A model generated the notes under the pieces. The model searched no databases, was not told the origin of the DNA, and saw nothing but the letters and a program-made list of their open reading frames with translations. This document shows, in pieces, positions 22,072-33,974 of a stretch of 64,000 nucleotides of DNA (its first letter is position 1; each line of letters opens with the position of its first letter). The translations under genes were made by a program, and so were the position numbers. Origin of the DNA: Agrocybe praecox (Eukaryota; Basidiomycota; Agaricomycetes; Agaricales; Agrocybaceae); NCBI GenBank assembly GCA_964017145.1, contig OZ024842.1, positions 2,046,001 through 2,110,000 on the forward strand. Direction: 5' to 3'.

Positions 22072-23839
22072 TCAATAATAATAAACGTCTCTATCGTTCT
22101 TCGCAATGAACGCGACTGGCTTGTTATTCCAATCTTCCACTCGCCTCGCACTAACTAGACTGAATGTGGAGTCATGCGTGCCGATGAATCCTGAGGCCAT
22201 ACTCTGAGCGACGATATCCACCAGCGGAGGATACCAGGGTCCGTATTTTTCGCCTGTTTTCTCCTCTTCGTGATCAAGCCGGACCCAACCCAGATAATGA
22301 ACCTCCTCCCAAAACTCGGGGTCTTTCTCATCTACACGAGCTTGCGTTAGAGTGGCATACAACAAAATTTGTCCACCGTGCTAACCTGACATAAGAACGA
22401 CCTCTTTCACGACAATATCGTGTTTTTCCCAAAGTTCAAGTTTCATTTCGTTTACCCGTCTCTCAAACTTTGATAAGGGGATTAAGCAGTTCCCGGGTGT
22501 GTCCCAACATTGGTAAGCAAAGTCACCGCGGCGCATATGAACAGCAATAAACTAGGACAAAATCAAAATATGAATTTATGAATGGAATATTAGAACTCAC
22601 GGGAGGGAGACGGTCTGGAAATGCGCCGAAAGCCCTAGCGAGGTATCCCGAGGCAAGTTCAACCATTCTGTCCGTAAAATGCATATGCCTTCCAACCATC
22701 GTCCAAGCAGGCGCCCATGAAAATTTCCACTCGAACGTCTCCGGGCTTGACGTTGCATAGTAGAGAAAATCAAAGCAAGTCATATGGGTGTCAGGAAGGA
22801 GTTCCTTTCCCATCGGAGACTTCTCCATTAATGTGTAGCGCCCATTCGGAGGAGGAAGGGGACGTTTGGGATAAATATACCGGACCAACTTGGAGAAGAC
22901 CAGGTGATCATCATTGCCATCGCTTGGATTAACCCGAGCCTCTGTGGGCGCTCGAGTATACGATATGTCGAGTTTTAAATGATCGACCACCGAGCTGACC
23001 CGTAATGGGTTAGGGATGTTTCCCGGTCTCGTTGACCAACACCCTATATGTTCTCGTTCTTGGCCGTCAACGTGTTGACCAGATTTCAGCGATGGTAAAT
23101 TCTTTAGGTCGCGCCACTCGAGAATCGGTGCGTTTATGGCGTCTCTTGCTCGTGTAAGATTGAAAATGTCCCCAAATGGGACCAGCCCACCATCCATCGC
23201 TAATCCAATGAGCCCCTTATAGTACATTCAACATTGGAAAGCGCTCACGGATATGATGATCTGGACCAAAAGGTGGAATAATTGGAATGCGATCCGATAT
23301 TAGGCCCATGTACACCATGTTGACCTGTGTTCCATGAGAACGGGGTGCGAAAATAAAACGATCGGAGAAACTCACATAACTCATAAACTGATTAGCTTTA
23401 TAAAAACAACCGTTAACTTAAACGCTCATGACGTTGGCTAGAAAGGAGCTGCATACTGAATCCGGCGTTTGACCATGTTGTGATGTAGAATTTCTCTGGC
23501 AAAAGGTTATCTGGCAGTTATATTTGAGTCGAAGTCGAAGATAGGGTAAGAGAAGAGAATCGTACCTCTAAAGCTCTTGGTAGGGCCGCCTTTTAGATAC
23601 CTAGAAGGATCCCACGATCTGTGGCTGGTCGCAACAGTAACCGTTTTCACTCGATCCTGGAGAGGTGGCAATTTGGGGCAAGATGCCGCATTTTCCAAGG
23701 CCGAGTGTTGCGCATGATTACGCTTTGGTGCGGTGGTCCTGTGAGATTCGAAAAGAAGCGAGAGACCGTACTGTGCTGCAGTCATACCCGCCACTATGAG
23801 GACAGCCAGCAGCAAAACCCATTTGAAGCGGGTCAGCAT
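22072..23839 (-). CDS. O-fucosyltransferase-like type II membrane glycosyltransferase
   Basis: Predicted Golgi/ER type II enzyme of the GDP-fucose protein O-fucosyltransferase-like superfamily. I start at MLTRFKWVLLLAVLIVAGMT (23839), which begins with its TM anchor. The frame is open up to 24085, only 22 bp from the neighbouring glutaredoxin stop, so an upstream start is possible. Segments in order are KFYITTWSNAGF, NQFMSY (a 20-nt exon, 23376-23395), NMVYMGLISDRIPIIPPFGP, PMDGGLVPFGDIFN, APILEWRDLKN, then a long middle exon. The nucleotide-sugar motif HMRRGDFAYQCWDTP (family H-x-R-R-G-D-F) comes next, and FIGTHDSTFSLVSARR near the end. Removing the introns keeps one frame to the stop. The acceptor and sugar are not determined. 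It is convergent with ICMT. Confidence 0.8.
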
Positions 23840-24106
23840 AGTGGAATGGGAAGAGACATCAACAGAGCCGCTGCCCTTAACGCCATCCCTGGGCGTTCCT
23901 GAAGAGATGTCTCCGAATGCATTGCCGAGCGTAGCGGAGTGATATGTCTGGAGTTTAATTAAACGGGTTTCTATATTTTCTCCGAATATGCTTATCAATC
24001 CTAACAGTGTAACACAATTCGCGTTAATGATACACGTATAATAGTATTCTTTGGTGTAGGTATCTTTCCAAAATCCTTGAAACATATATACAGCAGGTAT
24101 AGATCT

Positions 24107-24978
24107 TCATTTGCCTGCTGAGCTTCCAGGGAAAGCACCAGCGGCTTCCAGGAGCTTTCGTAAAGCCTTATTTTCGTGGAGGTCATGCAGGGCGTCCGAA
24201 CCACCAATCGATTTTCCGTGAAGAAGGATATTAGGGAAAGTGGAATGGTCGGTCAAGCGCGTTAGGAGGTGTTTCAACACGTTCCCATCGTCTATGAAGA
24301 TGTCAGCAAAATATAACAGGGGCCAACAACAAATACGTACCTCTCATATCCACCTCGACGATCTTTGGCGCAGGTTTGAGGTCATAAGTAGCGAGTAAGC
24401 TCTTGGCGCGCTTTGAATATCTGCATGACCAGTGAGTTATCAACACAGAAGAGATATACAACAAAACTCACGGGCAGTAAGTCTTGTTCATAGTCATTAA
24501 TATTGAATATCAATTTTTAAAACGACGTGATACCACATACCTTACTGAATACTATGACCGGATATTCTGAATCAATGCGATCGCGTTCTTGATCCCAGTC
24601 CAAGTCTTTGTCACCAGCAGCATAAAAATCTAGACTTATTGGCATAGTCGGGTCGAGGTCGACAGCATTGCTTAGGACATGCTCTTGTTCGTTGTCGCCT
24701 GTGGCGAGATGGAGAAGACCGTAGATTTCCTTAACTTCGTCCTTTTTCGATTTCGTGAGTTTCGCTATGCTTGCGCGCGATAAGCTTGAAAAAGAAGCCT
24801 CTTTAAGAGACATTGGGATTTCCCATGGAACGAAGAAGAAAAGGAGGACCCCAACGAGGAGGGTACCGAGCAATACACGACGTCGACGAACTGACAAAGC
24901 AACTGAGGCGCCCATCGTGGTCATAAGAAATGAGCGGGCGCTTAAGAATAAAGGAATGAGTAGTGTGTTGGATATCAA
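24107..24978 (-). CDS. Membrane-anchored monothiol glutaredoxin (CPYS, Grx6/7-like)
   Basis: Glutathione-dependent oxidoreductase anchored in the early secretory pathway, as for yeast Grx6/Grx7. Exons 24978-24541, 24482-24472, 24420-24341 and 24291-24107 give 714 nt, 237 aa. A basic stretch RRRR precedes the TM segment VLLGTLLVGVLLFFFV; MTTMGAS, inside the same exon, is a plausible alternative start. The active site reads FSK-TYCP-YSKRAKSLL. The second exon has only 11 nt and supplies T-Y-C-P, including the catalytic cysteine. The cis-Pro loop (STFPNILLHG) and glutathione loop (GKSIGGSDAL) are canonical, followed by LHENKALRKLLE. It is divergent from Dad2 (208 bp apart) and paralogous to the SPAS protein at 6913-7763. 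Confidence 0.9.
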
Positions 24979-25186
24979 AACTTGAGAAGGGTTTTGCTAC
25001 AGAAGGACGTAGCAAGAGTACTTGGGTCCAAGTCATTTAATTGGCATTTCGCTTAATCCGAGTATGTAGGAGCTCGGCCCGAAATAGTTGCGCCTTTAAA
25101 TTATAATAGGCACAAGCAACGCGTCGCCCAACCCCAAGGCTCGTCAACTCTAAACACTGTAATATCGATAAGACTGCTACTTCAAT

Positions 25187-25696
25187 ATGCGTCACTCTGT
25201 ATTACCGAATCGCGCGTCTTATGCTTCATCGAATTCAAATGCAACACCCTCTACTGCTACAACGGCCAGACTCATTGAAAAGAAGAAAGAGTACGATGCA
25301 GTAGCTGCGTTGGAAAGGGCGAGCGCGATATACTATGAACGGATCGAAGCACTGAGCGAGGACTGCGAAGTCATGGCAAATGCTGGGGAAGGTGTGTCTT
25401 TGAGCGAACGATGGTCTTGTGGCTCTTCAATGAAATAACATCTTCCAGTTCATGGACAAGTCCTAGCACAGTGGCCAAAGATGTTTCAGATATTGAGCCA
25501 ATTTCGTGAGCCTTCATCTTCATCTACATTTATTAAGCATCCTCTCATGCCATTGTTGTACCTAGTTGCGGCTCGCGATAACATAGATAATGAAGCGGAA
25601 AGCCAGCAGTCCAATGAAAGTCAAACCGAGGGACAACGATTGGTCAGAATTCCAATAGAGCAACTGCAGGAAGCCCAAGAAAAATCACAACAATAA
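25187..25696 (+). CDS. dad2: DASH complex subunit Dad2
   Basis: Subunit of the fungal DASH/Dam1 ring that couples kinetochores to spindle microtubules. Exons 25187-25391, 25449-25505 and 25566-25696 give 393 nt, 130 aa, typical for Dad2. The coiled-coil core is conserved: RLIEKKKEYDAVAALERAS, IEALSEDCEVMANAG, VHGQVLAQWPKMFQILSQF, then LAARDNIDNEAESQ and QRLVRIPIEQLQEAQE. The second intron (GTGAGCC to TACCTAG) interrupts QF-L; without removing it the frame reads through a false Ser-rich insert. The stop lies only 50 bp from the convergent CSC1 stop, so the 3' ends may overlap. Confidence 0.93.
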
Positions 25697-25746
25697 AGAC
25701 GTCCGGAACAACCGACATACACATTACGTATCTAAACGGATATAAG

Positions 25747-28700
25747 CTATAGATCATGCCCCCCACTCCAATCTTCATCTGGCGGGTTTCTGGTTACTTC
25801 GACCACTCCTTTTTCGTCCATATTTGCCCCGACATCACTGGCGTCAACTCCAACCTCTTTGAGGTCCCTCGTCAAGATATCGCTTAGCCCCAGGTGGTCC
25901 TTCGGTATCCAGATCCATGCCTGGTCGACATATGTGGATGGATGATCAAATGCGTGGTCATTCTCGTCGTCCTCAGAGTCAGAGTCAGGATTTCGGACTG
26001 CGGGGGCCGCTGGGTCGACCACGGGAACTTTCCTCTTCTTTTTCGACGATGTCTTTGAATTGGCACTATCCACAGATTTCTGCCGCGACAAGTCATTTGA
26101 ACAGTCATTCGATTCGCTGTTGTTGCTCGACACAGCCGTCGACGCGGACGCAAACTGTTCATGGCTTATTTTTTCGGTCAAAGAAGACATTTCCATATCA
26201 TGTTGTTTCTCGAAACCTCCGTTGCTTGTTCGGGAACGGGAACCCATGAGATCATTCTTTACTTTGGCTGTTATGTCTTTAGTTGTTGCCTTGATGCGTC
26301 GACGAACGCTTTGGATACCTGTAGGCTGTACATTAATTCAATATTTTGAGCTAAGTGGAGTGCATACTGACGGCTGCGGTTGAACAAATGTATTTCCCCT
26401 CCACTGTCCTCTTCGTTTGAAACCATCTTCGTCGCGAGTGACATCGGAAGATATTGTTCCAGGGCTGTCTCTTCATTATTGCCGAAAGTCATTACGAAGC
26501 TGCTTGCACTCACGTTTGAAACTATTTTGGATAAAAGAGTGCGCGCACGCGGTTATCGCCAACAGTACCAGCATGAAAACAGCCTGTATCACTGCTATCT
26601 TTCCCGTCTTTAGGAAAAACAAACAGGCTAGACATATTTGTTGAATGTACAAGCCCACAACTAGTACAGCCCCACATTGAATCAGTTTTGATTTTATAAC
26701 GTTTGCACAAAGCAAACTTACACAAGTTGTTGATAGCCATAGGGAAATACAGGCCGCCAGTCTCCTTTTCATCAGGTTGATCAAATACCTGTGTCAGGAC
26801 TGGAGGCATTGAGTATGATTACTACCTTTGGTTGAAGAGAATAACTCACGGAATTTCCAAGCTATATAAAACATCGCATAGGCTATCTCTTGTGTGAGCA
26901 CACTTCATCCGCAATAGAAGAATCGGTATAGTAAACGTACTGATCAGAGCAAGTAGATTAATAAGTGGGGATAAGACACTGTATGCAAAGGTAATAGTAG
27001 CGAGGAGGGAAAGTCGGGGTAGTACTACTCCAAAATCGGCCTAATTGTTGTGAGTTACAAAAAGACAGAGAAAAATATTTTCGACCTACCGCAGGCATTT
27101 TGAAAGTGACCTAAACAATTCGTGGTCGTGGTTATCTCATACCATCAATCCACGAGTCAAAAACTTACTGCATAAGCCTGGCGAGGTGTACGCCCCAAGA
27201 ACCATTTGCGCAAGTAATGTAACACTAAGGGTGCTAACTGAACAAGAGCACTGCCGGCACCAGCCAAACCTTGAGTCACTACAAAAATAAGTGATAAGTA
27301 CGTCTTCCTTTACAGTATCATTTCTAAATGCATTCATACCCAGATATGTTAGGAAAAAGACAGATGCTCCAGGCAATTGACTAGAAAGTTGTTGCACTGT
27401 TTGCGTGGGGTTTTTGATGATCTACCTCCAAGTTAAAGAAGCGAATATAATAAAAGAGGAAGAAGCCTACATCCTCAATGGCTGTTTTTTTATACATAAA
27501 TCAGTATTCCACGGGCTTCAAAGCAGATGATGTACCAGTTGTTATGCCTGACGTCAATGTCACAATTAAGAAACCGTGTCTTTTTGGCAGATGTGAGTTA
27601 TCGAATATACTTGAGGGCAGGAAATCATGATGGCGTACATTAACAGGAACATATAGAAGCGTTTGTAGACCGAAATGGACATCAAAGAGTACCGTGGAAT
27701 ACATTCGTACCAGGCCAGTGCTATATCATTGCATTCAACGTCAATAGTAGAGGGCACAACAGATCAAGGAACATACCATATAACATAAACGGTAATAAAG
27801 CAAACATAATAGCCAAAAGCAAAGGAGGCACGACACCCTCAATGAATCCTCTTGCAATGGGTGGTGCTATTTACGACAGATATGGTCTGTAAAGATCTTG
27901 GAACAATTTTTAAAATTTCGCTGAGGACATACCACGACAGACCCATCTCAACCAACTGTACTGTACTCATTAGCTGCTGATCAGAAAAGAGCGATGTTGA
28001 GAATTTCACTCACTGAACGTCGTCACAGAGGTCAGAAAGGTTGCTGAGTGTCCCAATGAATCCGACTGGAAATGCCCAGACGAAAATAAGTCCTGCTGTT
28101 GCAATCCATGATGTGACGTATCGCGATTTCATCTCAAGTGCACCGTCATCCAGATTACGCCAAACAATGTCCTTAGGATGAGCTTCCATGGTCTTGCTAT
28201 ACATCTTCAAAGGCTATTAGACGTATAAATATAGGGATAAGATACCATTATTCAAAAGATAAAAAAGTAAGTGGAAATACCTCATGATAACTCAAGCATT
28301 GAGCAAGGACATGTGCACCCATTTGTAAGTTGCACCTAATGAATGCACTTCCTAGGAATTTTCCTTTGACGATATTCTTGCGGTTTTCTTGTATTTCCTG
28401 GTTCAGTCGAGAAATTCTAGCCTATGGAAAAAGAAAAGTCGATTATGGTCCATTGTGAGTTTAAAAAATGAAACATACTTTGCACCAGTTAATTGTGTCA
28501 ACTTTAGGACCAAACAGACCTAAAAACCCAGTTCTATGATGAGGTCGCTCAGTTGCAGGAACTAATTCGTTTAGTAATTCCCGGCTCGCTTCAGGCTTTG
28601 GTAGTTTCAGGTCTGAATCTTCTCTGGAGACCTCTTCGTCTTTCAGTTTTCGTGGCATAGTCTTCCGGTATTCCTTCTCTTTCCTGCGCCAGGCAAGGGT

Positions 28701-29769
28701 GGCGCTTTTGAGAAGGGAGGATTCTGCGGCTTCAAGCTTGGTGCAAGCATCTTCTCTTTTTTCGAAAAGATCATTCAACGGGCCTGTATCACGGTACATC
28801 CACACTTTATCCACTCCTCCGGGTACGAAGCTCGACATTAGTCGGAGATCGTGTTCGTTGTCCAATTCATCTGGAACCGAAGTAATCAGGACTGTTCGGG
28901 CTTGAGCGAGTCGTGAGTGGGATTTGCTGATTAGGAATTGATGCCGCATGTGTGAGAAATGAAGCATTTCTTTGTAGATCATGTATATAACGAAAGCTGA
29001 TATTAAAATTATAAGTGGGACGACCTGCGCGTAATGCAAAGCTTTTACCAGTCAGGATATAAACGACGACCACATGGGCACAAAATCGTATTTGATATTT
29101 CGAATCGGTGATACTGGTAATATTGTCAGTAATGCAGAGGCGTACCAGGAGGTTCGAACGCACTTTGACCATGATATTCGGTCCAGCCCATGAAGATTGC
29201 TTTCGATATATGCGCTATTTGCAGGGATGATAATAATAAATGTAGACCATGTGAATAGTAGAAACACAATCATGAGAAGTCTAACGAAACGTAGGAGCAT
29301 GTATCTGTTGAATTCAGTTGCATGTCGCGATCGGTGTCAGGAACAAGACTCAAAAAGTGTGAGGAAAAGGGAAGATACTGACGCGTCAAGGCCATTTTTG
29401 GCTAGCTGAAGATGAAGATGACAGTAGTAATCGGACGAGTTAGACTAAGAAAATAATTGGGGACAAAAAAACGCACTATATCTTCTGCGGGTGTAGTGAT
29501 AATAGCAGGTACCCATTTCCAAAAACCAGGTGGAAGCTCTTTGGCACGTTTACTTGTGGAATATCAGTGTAAATCCCATGGAACAAATGGAAAACGTACT
29601 CAGGGGGTGGCAGTACTGTCCGTGGGCTATATATCCTCCATAGTCTTCGTTTGAGGATGATAAATGCGCCAACTTCTACAAACAGAAGACCTCCATTCAC
29701 AGCTAAAGAGGTTAGGAACGCGGTAGTGTTGCTGTTCTTTACAGCCTTCGAAGGGTCAATCGCCGACAT
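25747..29769 (-). CDS. CSC1/OSCA-TMEM63 family osmosensitive cation channel (DUF221)
   Basis: Predicted multi-pass channel of the CSC1/OSCA/TMEM63 family, which opens to hyperosmotic or mechanical stress and passes Ca2+. The N-terminal RSN1_TM region has MSAIDPSKAVKNSNTTAF, then LPPGFWKWVPAIITTPAEDI, KNGLDAS, FNRYMLLRFVRLLMIVFLL and IIIIPANSAYIESN. The cytosolic PHM7_cyt domain includes ARTVLITSVPDELDNEHDLR and MYRDTGPLNDLFEKREDACT. The 7-TM part includes VFDQPDEKETGGLYFPMAIN and FVGLYIQQICLACLFFLK. The Ser/Asp-rich tail ends DEDWSGGHDL. More than ten introns are needed and I did not fix all boundaries, but domain order and spacing are normal. Confidence 0.88.
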
Positions 29770-30254
29770 TGCTGCAAGGTTCTCGGTCTTGCAGTAACCA
29801 ACGCGCCAGGACGTCGACCGGGTTATTGACGTGGCACCAGGACACTGTTAGAGTAGTCGGAGAGACAAATGAATGAATGAGAGGCAATTGAAATAGGCTG
29901 TAAGGAAAGGAGGTGGAATAAGAGGCACGGGGAAAGCGGTCATGCCAAGTGCATCCCATGCGGCTAGCTTTGCAATGTGCCCAACAGCACCACCAACACG
30001 GGTGCCGAATAATCTTACTAGGCGGATGATATCACGATGACTGAATGTATGTAAACTGAAGTAGAGTTAACCGTTATATATTTATTTTTAAATACTCACG
30101 TACTCCTCCTTCCTTCCGGACGCAGATCATATGATGCTTGGCGTCATCGTCATTTTTATAACTACCTTACATATGCGGTAATCTTCACTTCAAATGGGGC
30201 ATCTTCATTAATAATATGTAGTGGGTATCAACAAACCAGGTTTCGATGGAGGTG
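29770..30254. other. Spacer between CSC1-like and Scy1-like genes
   Basis: A 485-bp gap between two minus-strand genes, holding the CSC1 promoter and the Scy1-like 3' end. No gene or strong element seen. Confidence 0.5.
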
Positions 30255-33200
30255 TCAAGCCTTTCCACCGACCTTTTTCTGTTCTTTAAGCATGGCAATG
30301 CGCTGAGGCCATGGATTAGCACTGAAGAACAATAATGAAGTGGGTTTGAGTCTGCGTACCTGCTTGCGCTCTTCCTTTCTTCTGGCCATTTCTAGAGCCT
30401 TGTCTTCTTTGGACAACACGGCCGTGGGGGACGTAGTACTAGGTTTGGTTTTGCCAGGTACCTTCGAAGATGGCTCATCTTCAGCATCCCATCCTGCCGA
30501 CGAATCCCAACCTAAGTCATTGGTAGGAGACTTCGGATTGGAAGATTGGGAGGATAAAGGTCGTGAAATCGGCGATTGAGTCCTTTGAATTGCTGGCACT
30601 ACTCTGGGTTCAGGGGTACGTAATGTCTTTCTTCCATTCGATAGATCGGTACTCCTCAAAGATTGTGTAGACGCATCCAACCCCGACAGTGCAGGATTGT
30701 TGTTGAAGATAGGGGTTCGAGGGATCGTCTGGACATGCGGAGTAGGCGTGGGTGCAGTCTCAAATGCACCTTCAATAAGTAAAGATATAAATCAACAATA
30801 CGAACTTCAAGCACGACAACCAAGCTTACTCCAATCATCATCATCAGCGTTCACGTCAATGAGATCAGCTCCCCAGGGGTTCCCTTCTATCGAAGCTGAA
30901 GCTGATTCTTCTTCGGCGATTTCATCTGCAAGAGCGCTATATGATGCACTAGCAGGTACTTTGTTGGCACCAAGTTGCAATGATTTGGTTTTTGACTGGG
31001 AAGATGCGTTAAGTTGAGAATGTGAAGACGTCAAGAAAGTAGGACGGCTAAGTTCTCCGATGTGGCTCTGTAATGAAGACGCGTCAGGAGCAGACGTTGA
31101 ACGGCCAATTTCAGAAGCAGATGCCGAGTTGATTGGAGCTTGCATATCTGCTGCTGCAATCTGGAGACTCGTTGGATTAATATGCTTTTCAGTTCGGGGT
31201 GAAATAAAATTGTATCACCCTTTTCCCAATGGATGATATTGCCCAACCTGCCAATGAACCAGCTGCTCCAGCTGCGCTATTTACTAAAGTTGAAGGAATT
31301 GCGCTGGGTGCAGCTACGACAGGGGCGGTAGCATCACCACCATCCTGAGCGATGACTGTTTCTGGCTGCAAAGTATGCTCGATTCAATAAGCAAGTAGAT
31401 GGTAAACATGTTGCAGACCATTTTTGAAGCATACTCCTCCAGTTTCTTGACAAATAACTCCAAAGCTTTAAAGGCTTGATCACGAACCAACCTGGTAAGG
31501 AATGAGTTTTCATACACAAGGAAAATAAAATGATATACTTTTCTTCATCGACAAGGGTAAAGGCCATGCTAGGAATAACTTTGGAAGCCAATTCTGAAAC
31601 TTCGTAGCAATCGATTGTAGCCATGAATGCCATTAAACCAGCTACTCGGCAATGGACGAACGTGTCCTTCAAAGCCCTTGAAAAGGCAGGAACAAGGACC
31701 TTGCGCTTCGTGTTGTAACCCAACGTTGGCCCTAGCCTACCAATGAGGATGCACGTGTTTGTTCTGATTGAAGGCTCTGTATCCATCTGCGTCTTAGCAA
31801 GCAGGCGCAAAAGTTCATTATTCATGATCCTGTCAGTGAACTAGGAAGCGTTTTGAGAGGTTGTTTTCATTTCGGTAGAAAAAGACCATCACCAACCTTG
31901 GGTGACAGAAGGATGATAGACTTCACTGTAGCTTCTCGAATAACAGCAACAGTATCAGAGAAGCCGAGTTGCTAGAACAAAGGATCAGCGACATCTACAA
32001 ATGATGTGGATAAACCGTCTCACCAAGTGAGGGAATATTTTTTCGCTCACTGCCTTCTTGTCCAGTTTATCTACATACTGAGGGAGATGCTCCAGCAAAG
32101 CCATTCTCGTACCGCGGTCAGGGCTGGCATAAAGTTTGATTATTGGTGTTAAGATTACTTTAGGATATTCTTCAGGGGAGGTGTTGGCACCGAAATGAAG
32201 GACCAAAGGTAGGATAGTGGCTGCGGTCGCTCCGCCAAATTCTAAAGCTGAAAGCAAAGAAGGTAGAACTCGATAGGAGGCAAACTCGGGAGGGAATGAA
32301 GATGCCGATTCTTTCAGGGTCCTTGTTTCCAAATCATAAAAAAATCAGCTCCATTTAAAATGGTGGATGATAGAATACTTACTTCAGCAACATATTTTTT
32401 TCTGCTTCACTCGACAGAGCAAAATTATCCAGTCCGCCACACACCTTAACAAGACGGTTATTGGAAAAGAAGCCTGTTTCAGCCATGCCAATTTCTAAGA
32501 AAGCTTTCGCACTCAATCTCCCTTTAGGGTTGGGGTTCAAAAGCTTCTTGAAAGTGGGGAAGATAGACGCTAGTATCGCGCCTCGCGAGGAAGCAGCCGG
32601 AGGAGGATGAGGTGGTTCGGCTGTAGTTGGAGGAGGATGATTAGGATTAAAAACAGAGTGGAGAAGTAAGCCCAGTGCATATGCATCTGCGGCTGCGACA
32701 TCTGCTCTACATAAGACATAAGCTATTGTAAACTTGTAATTCAATAGTTTTAAACGCACTCTTTGAGAGCGGACCAGCCGCTTTTCTTCACCTCTGGAGG
32801 TGCCCATGAAGATGACCCCGGAAGTAACCCCCCCATTGACTGCACGCCAGTTAGAGACAAAAGCATGAGTATATGATGGATACGTTTACTAACATATAGA
32901 ATGGCATTCTCCTCCTTTGGATTGCTAAGGACCTCCAACCCCCCAAGTTTCCACTCTCCCGAAGGCGAAAGGAAGATTGAATTCGGGCAGATCTTTCCGT
33001 GAGTTGACATACACTGGTCATTTAAAAAGGACAATGCCACCTAATTGTGAATTGGGGGGAATTAGTTTCCAGATCAAGTTATCATTTGCATCGCCAACGA
33101 CATCATACCGATATACGATGTAGTCCCCACAGAATCCAATCTTCGCGTTCTTGGGCAGTTTTTGATGAATACTGAGGTAAAGCGCTTGAAAGTGGGCGTA

Positions 33201-33566
33201 CACGTTCTGTCATTATGAGGATGCTAGACTCCGATTCGACCACGTCCATGAATTTAAGAATGTCTGGATGCCGCGTTGTTCTTAGTTTACGAAGGGCATT
33301 CTGAGCAAATGGTTTGGTGTTCTTCCGAGAAGCGTCGCTAAAGTCATATTCAAAAACAGAAACTAGAGATCCATCGTCCTGAGAAGGATAAGGTGTTGGA
33401 AGATATATCAACAAGTAGGAAGAAATACCCGTTTAGTGGCGTCGTATATGGTATAATACCCTTCAACTTGTGCAAGCTTTGGTCCAAGTGAGAAAGGAAG
33501 GTTCAAGCCTGACTTCTGTACTAGAGTTGATACGGCTGCAGAGCCCAAAGTTCGAAGATAATCCAT
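30255..33566 (-). CDS. Scy1-like (SCYL1/Cex1) pseudokinase
   Basis: Cytosolic pseudokinase with HEAT repeats, related to human SCYL1 and yeast Cex1, which act in tRNA export and COPI/Golgi traffic. The start MDYLRTLGSAAVSTLVQKSG (33566) is typical of the family. The degenerate kinase domain includes VEGYYTIYDATKR, LRTTRHPDILKFMDVVESES, STHGKICPNSIFLSPSGEWK and LGGLEVLS. The catalytic HRD is replaced by HGK and DFG by GGLE, so ATP phosphotransfer is not expected. HEAT repeats follow (VLPSLLSALEFGGATAATIL, YPKVILTPIIKLYASPDRGT, DTEPSIRTNTCILIGRLGPT). The C-terminal low-complexity segment (LGWDSSAGWDAEDEP) precedes a basic end, LKEQKKVGGKA. Many introns, not all resolved. Divergent from MED14. 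Confidence 0.88.
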
Positions 33567-33974
33567 GATGATATAGAGTTCGGCGTGTAAATTGATAATT
33601 GAAAGGCAAAGAGTGAGGGAGATGATTTGACACAATTTGGAATAGAGAATAGGCTGTTTCCGACACGTCTGTGCAGGAATGTCGAGTCGACAGATGAGGT
33701 CGTGGCCGCAGTACTAGGCGCTCGAATAAGAGTGAGATGGAAACTAGTAACAAGTGACCCTAATTACAGTTACAGATCATGTGCCTGGCTGGCCGTGATG
33801 CATGACATTGAAACACCTAGTTTTGGTTTCGCCCATTATCACTTCAAGTTCTATTTTCTCCTTGCACATTCGTTTTCTTCTTCCTTTTGCAATTAAAAAG
33901 ACTTGGCCAAATCTACATCTATCTTTCAACTATTGATGCTGCCAAACGAGGTTTCAATCACTTAATATAACGAT
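33567..33974. promoter_or_regulatory. Divergent region, Scy1-like / MED14
   Basis: A 408-bp spacer holding two divergent promoters. The 89-codon plus-strand ORF here lacks recognisable content. No specific site identified. Confidence 0.45.
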
